Made by a program: the position numbers and the translations under genes | Origin: Mesorhizobium jarvisii | GTDB lineage: Bacteria > Pseudomonadota > Alphaproteobacteria > Rhizobiales > Rhizobiaceae | Length of the DNA: 64,000 bases | NCBI RefSeq assembly: GCF_003601985.1 | Contig: NZ_QZXA01000016.1 | Span: 46,709-110,708, forward strand | Reading direction: 5' to 3' | The notes under the pieces: model-generated | What the model saw: only the letters and a program-made list of their open reading frames with translations | What the model was told of the DNA's origin: nothing | Databases searched by the model: none | In this document: positions 58,207 to 64,000 of the stretch, one piece after another | Layout: each line of letters starts with the position of its first letter | Position numbering within the stretch: the stretch's first letter is position 1

Positions 58207-58687
58207 GGTCAGGCTCTTGCCAAAGCAGCAGTGCTAATAAGGGCGCGCCGACGGCAAAACTGCCGATCTCCCCCTTGTGGGGGAGATGCCCGGCAGGGCA
58301 GAGGGGGGGCGCTGGCCCGCCGGCCTCTCAGGATCTGGTTCCTCGCCCCCGCGAAGCGGGGGGAGAGGTGGCCGCGAAGCGGTCGGAGAGGGGGCCTTCG
58401 TAAGGCGCTGGCACTCCTGCCGGAGCATTCCAGCACAGGTCAGCGCCATTCCGCTATCCGTCTCGGCTTCGCCGAGCCACCTCTCCCCACTTCGTGGGGC
58501 GAGGAACCCAAGCTGGACTTCTGTCCTGCCGGACGTTCGTCGTTCAGAAAGCCAAGCGATTGGCTTTCTGTCCGCTACGCGGACCACTCCTCAACCCCCA
58601 CGAGGGGGGAGATCGGCGGCTTCACCGTCCGCGCTCGCTAAATTCCGACCCATCCTAGGGGACAGATCGGCCGCTTACGCCTTTGCG
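58207..58687. other. Repeat-rich intergenic region
   Basis: 481 bases with no supported gene. Nearly all of it is the composite palindromic repeat at 58260-58619. Frames across it on either strand are Pro/Arg/Ser-rich and mirror each other, as expected from palindromes. Confidence 0.6.
58260..58619. repeat. Composite nested palindromic repeat (includes copy 2 of the 24 kb element)
   Basis: Outer arms CTGCCGATCTCCCCCTTGTG (58260) and the complement ending GGGGGGAGATCGGCGG (58619) pair. Nested inside is 58339-58506, which matches the element at 23977-24178 block for block (CCTCGCCCCCGCGAAGCGGG, GGTGGCCGCGAAGCGGTCGG, CTCGGCTTCGCCGAGCCACC, GGGGCGAGGAACCC). A further perfect 10-bp stem, AGAAAGCCAA / TTGGCTTTCT, lies at 58546-58569. 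One element appears inserted in another. Confidence 0.75.
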
Positions 58688-58996
58688 CTAAATCCCAGAC
58701 CCGTCCAGTTGTTGCGCGTCGTCGCCTTCCCAGGGGGCGGGCATCGAGCCGCCGCGGCTGAGGTTGGCCGAGGGCATGGGCATCCAGCATTTCAGCTCGG
58801 GTTCGGCATATTCGACGACGCGGCCGGGCGAGGAATCCGATGCGCGCCAGCCTTCACCGGCGAACTGGTCGCCGCGCGACCAGTAGGCGAGGTCGACTTC
58901 CGCAGGCCCCTGTTCGGAGGGTCGGACCGTGACCAGGATCCGGCTGCCGTCCTTGGGTGCCGTCGACATGTGGCGCCACCGTTCGGGCTCGTCCAT
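58688..58996 (-). CDS. Hypothetical protein, DUF551-like motif
   Basis: A 102-residue protein starting MDEPERWRHMSTAPKDGSRI. The opening M-S-T-A-P-K-D-G-S-R-I-L-V and a later Trp-rich part (ELKCWMPMPS) recall DUF551-type proteins, found in rhizobia and phages, whose function is unknown. The ATG at 58996 has GCAGGAGGAATTGCG upstream, a strong ribosome site that decides against the open frame up to 59128. It is divergent from the GST gene. Confidence 0.7.
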   Translation of the reverse strand: MDEPERWRHMSTAPKDGSRILVTVRPSEQGPAEVDLAYWSRGDQFAGEGWRASDSSPGRVVEYAEPELKCWMPMPSANLSRGGSMPAPWEGDDAQQLDGSGI

Positions 58997-59130
58997 CGCA
59001 ATTCCTCCTGCTTTGGTGCGAGATGAAGTGTCGCCTTGCCATCGATGGTGGTCAACCCACACTTTGTCGGATTGCACCTGCCGGACGCGTCCTTGGTCTG
59101 GCATGTTCGCCAGGACCAGGAGTGACACTC

Positions 59131-59817
59131 ATGAATGACAAGGTCGAGCCGAAGCCGGGCGGAATGAAACTCTATTTCAGCCGCAATCCCAATCCGCGCC
59201 TGGCGGTCGCGGTGGCGCGTCATCTCAAGGCGCAGGTGACTTTCGAATTCGCCTCACCCTTTGCGCCGGGGCAAGCGGAGCGATTCCGGCCGCTCAATCC
59301 CAATCTCTCCATTCCCATCCTGGCATGGCCTGGCGGCAGCCTGTGGGAGGCCGACGCCATCGCCTGCCGGCTGTCGCGCGCGGCGCGTTCCGATTTCTGG
59401 CGCACCGGCGAGGACGAGCCCGAGATGATTCGCTGGCTGAGCTGGGGCAAGGAGAATTTCATGCGCGCCTGCGACACCGTGCATTTCGAGCGCGGCACCA
59501 AGCAGCGCTATGGCATCGGGCCGATCGACGAGGACAAGGTCAGGGAAGGGCTGGAAGAGTTCCACAAGGGGGCCGCGATCCTGGAGGCGGAACTGGCCGA
59601 CCGGCAATGGCTGGTCGGAACGTCGCTTTCCTATGCCGATTTCCGCATGGCGGCCTTCCTGCCCTTCAACGATGCCGCCCGCCTGCCGCTCGATGACTAT
59701 CCCGCGCTCATCAGCTGGTATCGCCGGCTCGAAGCCATCGAGGCCTGGCGCGACCCGTTCAAGGGGCTGGATGCACCGCCCCTGGCACCGGTGCCGAGGC
59801 AAGCTGCGGCGCTGTAA
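59131..59817 (+). CDS. Glutathione S-transferase
   Basis: A 228-residue GST. MKLYFSRNPNPRLAVAVARH starts the thioredoxin-like domain with the serine of the catalytic turn; LNPNLSIPILAWPGGSLWEA gives the cis-Pro and the glutathione-binding segment. The C-terminal helical domain has LVGTSLSYADFRMAAFLPFN, the N-capping box. It conjugates glutathione to electrophiles or reduces peroxides. Start 59131 (MNDKVEPKPGG) is preceded by CCAGGAGTGACACTC; an ATG at 59164 begins the fold directly and cannot be excluded. Confidence 0.87.
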   Translation: MNDKVEPKPGGMKLYFSRNPNPRLAVAVARHLKAQVTFEFASPFAPGQAERFRPLNPNLSIPILAWPGGSLWEADAIACRLSRAARSDFWRTGEDEPEMIRWLSWGKENFMRACDTVHFERGTKQRYGIGPIDEDKVREGLEEFHKGAAILEAELADRQWLVGTSLSYADFRMAAFLPFNDAARLPLDDYPALISWYRRLEAIEAWRDPFKGLDAPPLAPVPRQAAAL

Positions 59818-60116
59818 CGGGTAGGCTGACGACCGGCGCATACAGAAACGAAACTTGAAGACGCCGGCCGCCATTTGGGGCGTTGGGGTGCATCTCGTTG
59901 GGGCGCGATGCAAGGTCAGGCTAAACGGATGGCCGGCCTCCGCAACCGCAACGCCGGCCCATGGTGAACAGCTGGTTACTATCCACAGGGGCGGCTGATG
60001 GCGGCCGTTCCTGCCGACCCTTCCCTCACAACTGTGCGCAACACCGGGCTGCCGGCCATCGGTGCTCGACGGGCCGCGCCTGGGTTGCTAAGCCCCATGC
60101 CGCGCAGGAGACCTTT
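59818..60116. other. Spacer between GST and HerA-like genes
   Basis: 299 bases without a supported gene; GC-rich with small inverted repeats (for example GACGCCGGCCGCC near 59858 and GATGGCCGGCC near 59928). The promoter of the ATPase gene should lie at its right end. Confidence 0.35.
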
Positions 60117-61631
60117 TTGAGTCGAGACATGACCGTTGCGATCGAGATGGGACACACCACGGCGGGCGCCCCAGCGAACCTCGATCTCGAGGAACTGCTG
60201 GCGACCCGCCTTCTGGTGCAGGGCAATTCGGGCTCCGGCAAGTCGCATCTGTTGCGCCGCCTGCTCGAGCAGAGCGCGCCCTGGGTGCAGCAGACCATTG
60301 TCGATCCCGAAGGCGACTTCGTCTCGCTCGGCGAGCGCTACGGCCATCTGGTGATCGATGCCGAGGAGCATACCGAGCGCGGCCTGCAGGCGGCCGGCGA
60401 GCGAGCGCGCATCCACCGCGTCTCCACCGTGCTCAACCTCGAAGGGCTCGACGCCGAAAACCAGATGCGGCGCGCCGCCGCCTTCCTCGGCGGGCTGTTC
60501 GAGGTCGCGCGTGACCATTGGTACCCGATGCTGGTGGTGGTCGACGAGGCGCAGCTGTTCGCGCCGGCGGTGGCCGGCGAGGTTTCCGACGAGGCGCGCA
60601 AACTCTCGCTCGGCGCCATGACCAACCTGATGTGCCGCGGCCGCAAGCGCGGGCTCGCCGGCATCATCGCCACGCAGCGTTTGGCCAAGCTCGCCAAGAA
60701 TGTCGCGGCCGAAGCCTCCAATTTCCTCATGGGCCGCACCTTCCTCGACATCGACATGGCGCGTGCCGCCGACCTCTTGGGCATGGAGCGGCGCCAGGCG
60801 GAAGCCTTCCGCGATCTGGAACGCGGGCAGTTCATGGCGCTGGGGCCGGCGCTGTCGCGGCGGCCGCTCGGCCTGCGCATCGGCCCGACCGACACCAGCC
60901 CGCGCAACGGCACGCCGCGGCTGATGGCGATGCCGGAGGCGGCGCTGGAGGACGCCCGCGCGATCATCCTGGCGGCGCCGCCGCCAGAGACGGTGCGCAC
61001 GCCGCGCCGGGTGGCGTCGCCCGACCTGCTCGACCAGCTGATGGCGGCAAAGTCGGCGGCGCTGGAAATCCGCCCCGAACCGGCGGAGCCGCAAATCAGC
61101 GCCGAGGACCTGGCGGAGCGGCGCGAGCGGGTCGACCGCGTGCTGCGCGCCATCCTGGCGCAGCCCGATGCGGGTTTTCGCGTCATCGGCGTGCTCTACC
61201 AGGAATTCGTGGTGCGCTGCCGCATCGAGGGCCTCGCCTCGGTGGTGCCGGACCTCGCCGAATTCCGCCGCATGCTGACGCGCGCCCGCGCCGGGCTCGG
61301 CTCCGAGACGACGCAGGACGATGCATGGCGGGACGTTTCCGTGCGCGCCTCGCTGCTGCCCGACGACATGCAGGGCGTGTTCATGATGATCGCGCGCGCG
61401 GCCAAGGAAGGCTGGCCGTGCCCGAGCGACGCCGCGATCGCGCGCGCCTACGGTTCGCACTCGCTGCGCCGCGCCCGGCGCCTGCTGACCTATATCGAGG
61501 AGCAGGGCCTGATCGTCTGCCAGCTCGACGGCACGGGAAGGCGCACCGTGACGCTGGTCGAACTCGCCTGGGCCACGGCCCCCGGCGACCCCAATGCCGA
61601 GGAGGCGCAGCAGGGGAGCCTGGCGCTGTGA
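60117..61631 (+). CDS. HerA-like ATPase (FtsK/HerA superfamily, DUF87/DUF853)
   Basis: A 504-residue ATPase. LLVQGNSGSGKSHLLRRLLE is Walker A, MLVVVDEAQLFAP Walker B, and AGIIATQRLAKLAKNVAAEA a HerA-type sensor. GRGLDIDMAR-like segments (GRTFLDIDMARAADLLGMER) and KRGLAG give the arginine-finger region. The C-terminal 250 residues contain a winged-helix pair (DAAIARAYGSHSLRRARRLL). HerA proteins are hexameric DNA translocases, normally with the NurA nuclease, which is absent here. The start is probably TTG 60117, since AGGAG lies 6 bases before it; ATG 60129 would be 18 bases away. Confidence 0.82.
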   Translation: MSRDMTVAIEMGHTTAGAPANLDLEELLATRLLVQGNSGSGKSHLLRRLLEQSAPWVQQTIVDPEGDFVSLGERYGHLVIDAEEHTERGLQAAGERARIHRVSTVLNLEGLDAENQMRRAAAFLGGLFEVARDHWYPMLVVVDEAQLFAPAVAGEVSDEARKLSLGAMTNLMCRGRKRGLAGIIATQRLAKLAKNVAAEASNFLMGRTFLDIDMARAADLLGMERRQAEAFRDLERGQFMALGPALSRRPLGLRIGPTDTSPRNGTPRLMAMPEAALEDARAIILAAPPPETVRTPRRVASPDLLDQLMAAKSAALEIRPEPAEPQISAEDLAERRERVDRVLRAILAQPDAGFRVIGVLYQEFVVRCRIEGLASVVPDLAEFRRMLTRARAGLGSETTQDDAWRDVSVRASLLPDDMQGVFMMIARAAKEGWPCPSDAAIARAYGSHSLRRARRLLTYIEEQGLIVCQLDGTGRRTVTLVELAWATAPGDPNAEEAQQGSLAL

Positions 61632-61697
61632 GGGCGGCTGTGGCGCGTGCGACTCCCGGCGCGACATCGATGCACGGGGCAAGACAAGGCTGACCGG

Positions 61698-62333
61698 TCA
61701 GCCCGCCGCCGCAATGCCGGCGTGGTGGCTGCCCAGCTGCCATAGGGGCAGGGGGAAGCGGCCGTGCTGCACTTCGAGCAGGCGGAATCCGGCCCCGCCG
61801 ATCAGCCGCAGCGGATCGCGGTTGAGGTGGCAGCCGCCGGCGATCGATCCCCACAGCCGGTTCAGGCGCTCCTGCCAGCGGCGGCAGCGCGGTCCCTCGG
61901 CCTGGCCATGCTCGATGAAGATCAGCCGGCCCGTCGGCTTCAGGATCCGGCGGATTTCGCTCAGCGCCGCCTCAGGGTCCGGAATGGTGCAGAAGGCATA
62001 GGTGACGACCACCGTGTCGGCGATGCCGTCGGCCAAAGGCAGGCTTTCGCCTCCGGCCCGGATGCATTCGACGGCGAAGGGCATGGCGCGGCTCTTGGGT
62101 GCTGCGAGGCCAAGCATGGTGCCGTCGGGGTCGATGCCGACCAGCCGCTCGACCCTGGCGGCGTCGTAATAGGGCAGGTTGAGGCCCGAGCCGAAGCCGA
62201 CCTCCACGACGACGCCTTGCGCAAGCGGGATGACCCGCTTGCGCATTTGCGTGAAGGCGCCGGCCGAACAGCCGGCATGGACGAAATACGGCGCGACGCA
62301 GCGCGCGTACCAGGAGAGGCAGGTCTGGCACAT
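61698..62333 (-). CDS. Class I SAM-dependent methyltransferase
   Basis: A 211-residue methyltransferase. VVVEVGFGSGLNLPYYDAAR is motif I (SAM binding), LVGIDPDGTMLGLAA motif II, and ADTVVVTYAFCTIPDPEAAL the catalytic-side motif. ILKPTGRLIFIEHGQAEGPR is typical of the UbiE/METTL7-type group. The N-terminal MCQTCLSWYARCVAPYFVHA carries a CxxC and is unusual. The acceptor is unknown; small hydrophobic or thiol molecules are common for the group. It is divergent from the BTAD-hydrolase gene, with 190 bases between. Confidence 0.87.
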   Translation of the reverse strand: MCQTCLSWYARCVAPYFVHAGCSAGAFTQMRKRVIPLAQGVVVEVGFGSGLNLPYYDAARVERLVGIDPDGTMLGLAAPKSRAMPFAVECIRAGGESLPLADGIADTVVVTYAFCTIPDPEAALSEIRRILKPTGRLIFIEHGQAEGPRCRRWQERLNRLWGSIAGGCHLNRDPLRLIGGAGFRLLEVQHGRFPLPLWQLGSHHAGIAAAG

Positions 62334-62523
62334 GGCTCAGCCTCCATGTCTGGTGTTGGCACCTGAGGTAAGCCGTTCTGGCGTGTGATGGCTTGATGTA
62401 TTGACCGGTGACATTTCTCGCTCCAAGGGAGTTGATCGGGCCGGATCGGCGCGATTTCGCGGGGATGGATAGAAGGCCGGCGTCCCCTCAACGTCCTCTA
62501 CTTGCGCGGCCGCGTGCGGATCG

Positions 62524-64000
62524 ATGGAGCTGATACAACTCAGGCTGCTGGGGTTTCCGGAGTTCCGGCTGGACGGGCGGCGGATAGAGCTCGCCTTGCG
62601 CAAGGCGGCCGCGCTCGTCATCTACCTGGCCGAGGCCGGCGGACCGGTGGCGCGCGACGTCGCCGCCACGCTGCTGTGGCCCGAGGCCGACGCGGAAGCC
62701 GCACGCGCCCGCCTGCGGCGCACGCTCTACAAGATCCGCGTCGCCTTCGGCGAGGAGATCATATCAGCCAGCGCGGCATCGCTCAGCCTGCGCCCGGCAG
62801 TCGAGGCCGACGCCATCGCCTTCGACCATGCCTGCGACGCCGGGCGTCTCGACGAGGCCGCCGGCCTCTACAGCGGCGACTATCTCGCCGGCTTTTCGCT
62901 GCCGGATTGTCCCGAATTCGAGGAATGGGTGTTTTTTCGCCGCGAGGCCTTGCGGAGCCGGCTGGTGCAGGCGCTGGAGCGGCTGGTGGAAGCCAGGATC
63001 GCCGGCGGCGCTGCGCGGACTGCCGTGCTGCACGCGACGCGCCTCGCCGCCCTCGACCCTTTGAGCGAAAGCGCGCACCGCCATTTGATCCGCGCCCATC
63101 TGGCCGCCGGCGACCGGGCGGCGGCCGAGCGCCAGGGCGAGGCCTGCGTGCGGCTGCTGCGCGACGAACTCGGCGTGGCGCCGGACCCGGCCACGCTGGC
63201 TCTGCTGCACGCCAGCGATGCCGAACCGGAGATGCCGAGAACCCGCTATGTCGCCGTGGACGGCATCCATATCGCCTACCAGACCATAGGCAGCGGCCCG
63301 GCCGATATCGTGCTGGTTCCGGGCTTCATCTCGCATGTCGAGCGGATCTGGGAAGACAGGAGCTGCCGCGCCTGGCTCAGCGCCGTGTCACGGCTCGGCC
63401 GGCTGATCCTGTTCGACCGGCGCGGCATGGGCCTGTCCGACCGCGTCGGCGCCCGCCCGACCGTCGAGGCGACCGCGCGCGACATATTGGCTGTCATGGA
63501 TGCGGCCGGCAGCCGCAAAGCCGTGCTGGTCGGCGCCTCGGAGGGCGGGCCGGGCTGCATCCGCTTTGCCGTCGACCACCCCGACCGCCTGACCGGCCTG
63601 GTCCTGTGGGGCTCGCTCGCCAAGGGCAGCCGCGCGCCCGACTACCCCTTCGCGCTCACCTCGGCGCAGTACGACCTCTGGCAACAGCGCCTGCTTGCCG
63701 GCTGGGGTGGCCCGGCGGAAATCGAAACCTTCGCGCCGAGCGTCGCCCAAGACCGCCAGGCGCGCGCCTGGTGGGCCGGCCTGCTCCGGGCCGCCTCCAG
63801 CCCCGGCGCCGTCGCCGGCCTGCTGCAGGCGCTGCGCGACGCCGACGTGCGTCCGCTGCTGTCAAAGGTCACGGCGCCGACGCTGGTCCTGCACCGCAGA
63901 GGTGACCGGGCGGTGCGGGTGGAAGCCGGGCGGGACCTGGCGGCGGGGATAGCGGGGGCGCGGTTTGTCGAGATGGAGGGGGAGGACCACTGGTTCTGGG
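62524..64000 (+). CDS. BTAD-type regulator fused to alpha/beta hydrolase, C-terminus cut by window edge
   Basis: At least 492 residues, open at the right end. Residues 1-95 form an OmpR-like winged helix: MELIQLRLLGFPEFRLDGRR, then LLWPEADAEAARARLRRTLY. Residues 100-235 are the BTAD helical repeats (LSESAHRHLIRAHLAAGDRA, LLRDELGVAPDPATLALL). From about 243 an alpha/beta hydrolase follows: RYVAVDGIHIAYQTIGSGPA, then the nucleophile serine in VLVGASEGGPGC and a late VLHRRGDRAVRVEAG holding the acid. SARP-like DNA binding and an enzyme or ligand-binding hydrolase fold are thus in one chain. Proteins of this plan sometimes continue into a cyclase domain, which would be beyond the window. Confidence 0.85.
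   Translation, partial: MELIQLRLLGFPEFRLDGRRIELALRKAAALVIYLAEAGGPVARDVAATLLWPEADAEAARARLRRTLYKIRVAFGEEIISASAASLSLRPAVEADAIAFDHACDAGRLDEAAGLYSGDYLAGFSLPDCPEFEEWVFFRREALRSRLVQALERLVEARIAGGAARTAVLHATRLAALDPLSESAHRHLIRAHLAAGDRAAAERQGEACVRLLRDELGVAPDPATLALLHASDAEPEMPRTRYVAVDGIHIAYQTIGSGPADIVLVPGFISHVERIWEDRSCRAWLSAVSRLGRLILFDRRGMGLSDRVGARPTVEATARDILAVMDAAGSRKAVLVGASEGGPGCIRFAVDHPDRLTGLVLWGSLAKGSRAPDYPFALTSAQYDLWQQRLLAGWGGPAEIETFAPSVAQDRQARAWWAGLLRAASSPGAVAGLLQALRDADVRPLLSKVTAPTLVLHRRGDRAVRVEAGRDLAAGIAGARFVEMEGEDHWFW

Noticed and set aside
62502..63905. A 467-codon plus-strand frame at the right end
   Set aside because: Extreme Arg/Ala/Gly composition; the frame starting at 62524 encodes clear BTAD and hydrolase motifs.
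1..64000. CRISPR arrays, prophage, transposase, integrase, rRNA or tRNA genes
   Set aside because: None seen. Repeats are dispersed palindromes or a single short tandem, without spacer structure; no transposase-like protein is encoded.

Overview
The window reads as a piece of a high-GC alphaproteobacterial chromosome, most probably Mesorhizobium or a close relative in the Phyllobacteriaceae. The reasons are family-level: two small secreted DUF680 proteins (a family I know almost only from Mesorhizobium), two BA14K-type proteins, a ROSE RNA thermometer in front of an Hsp20 gene, a CtrA-type box in front of minCDE, many LysR/GcvA regulators, sugar ABC operons, and intergenic palindromic repeats of rhizobial style. 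I see no rRNA, tRNA, CRISPR array, phage or insertion sequence. About 65 genes are supported. Most are ordinary chromosomal or lightly accessory genes.

Layout. 0-5.2 kb: a truncated AraC/cupin regulator, two SDR-type oxidoreductases, a GcvA-like LysR regulator, a DUF1127 peptide and a lysine 2,3-aminomutase-like radical SAM enzyme. 5.2-10.4 kb (minus): a three-gene operon with a 1378-residue Pls-type non-ribosomal peptide synthetase (adenylation, carrier, six membrane segments, three hexapeptide-like domains), a GNAT acetyltransferase and an Sfp-type phosphopantetheinyl transferase. 10.8-18.6 kb: small secreted or stress-type proteins (DUF680, BA14K, TPR, DoxX, DUF2934), an MBL-fold enzyme, a 210-bp segmental duplication, and Hsp20 with its ROSE element. 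18.9-21.6 kb: a LOV-GGDEF-EAL blue-light c-di-GMP protein divergent from a MEDS-LuxR regulator. 22-24 kb: minCDE. 24.4-29.5 kb (minus): a four-gene surface-glycan operon (acyltransferase, two GT2 enzymes, ABC exporter). 30-35.4 kb: AspH-like hydroxylase, RhtA-like exporter, a secreted unknown, and a LysR/quinone-reductase divergent pair. 35.4-40.1 kb: a PaoABC-like molybdenum aldehyde oxidoreductase and a TetR regulator. 40.2-44.9 kb: a DeoR regulator and a ribose-type ABC importer. 45-50.6 kb: bestrophin, a VOC protein, divergent EF-hand proteins, and an ECF sigma / membrane partner / Metal_resist operon. 50.6-58.2 kb: an ABC-2-like exporter, MDR dehydrogenase, DUF899, an unusual HTH protein and an aldo/keto reductase. 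58.2-64 kb: repeat-rich spacer, GST, HerA-like ATPase, methyltransferase, and a truncated BTAD-alpha/beta hydrolase fusion.

The strongest candidate for an undescribed system is the 4.1-10.4 kb block. The Pls-type synthetase has its own carrier-activating enzyme and an amine acetyltransferase in one translationally coupled operon. A lysine 2,3-aminomutase that keeps both lysine-binding aspartates ends 7 bp away on the opposite strand. Together they could make and tailor a cationic homo-poly(amino acid), possibly from beta-lysine. That chemistry is inference; the architecture and gene order are read directly. Other points of note are the LOV-controlled c-di-GMP protein with a degenerate GGDEF, the four-hairpin ROSE element, a 109-bp palindrome between divergent EF-hand genes, and a 27-bp direct repeat near a DUF899 gene and an HTH gene.
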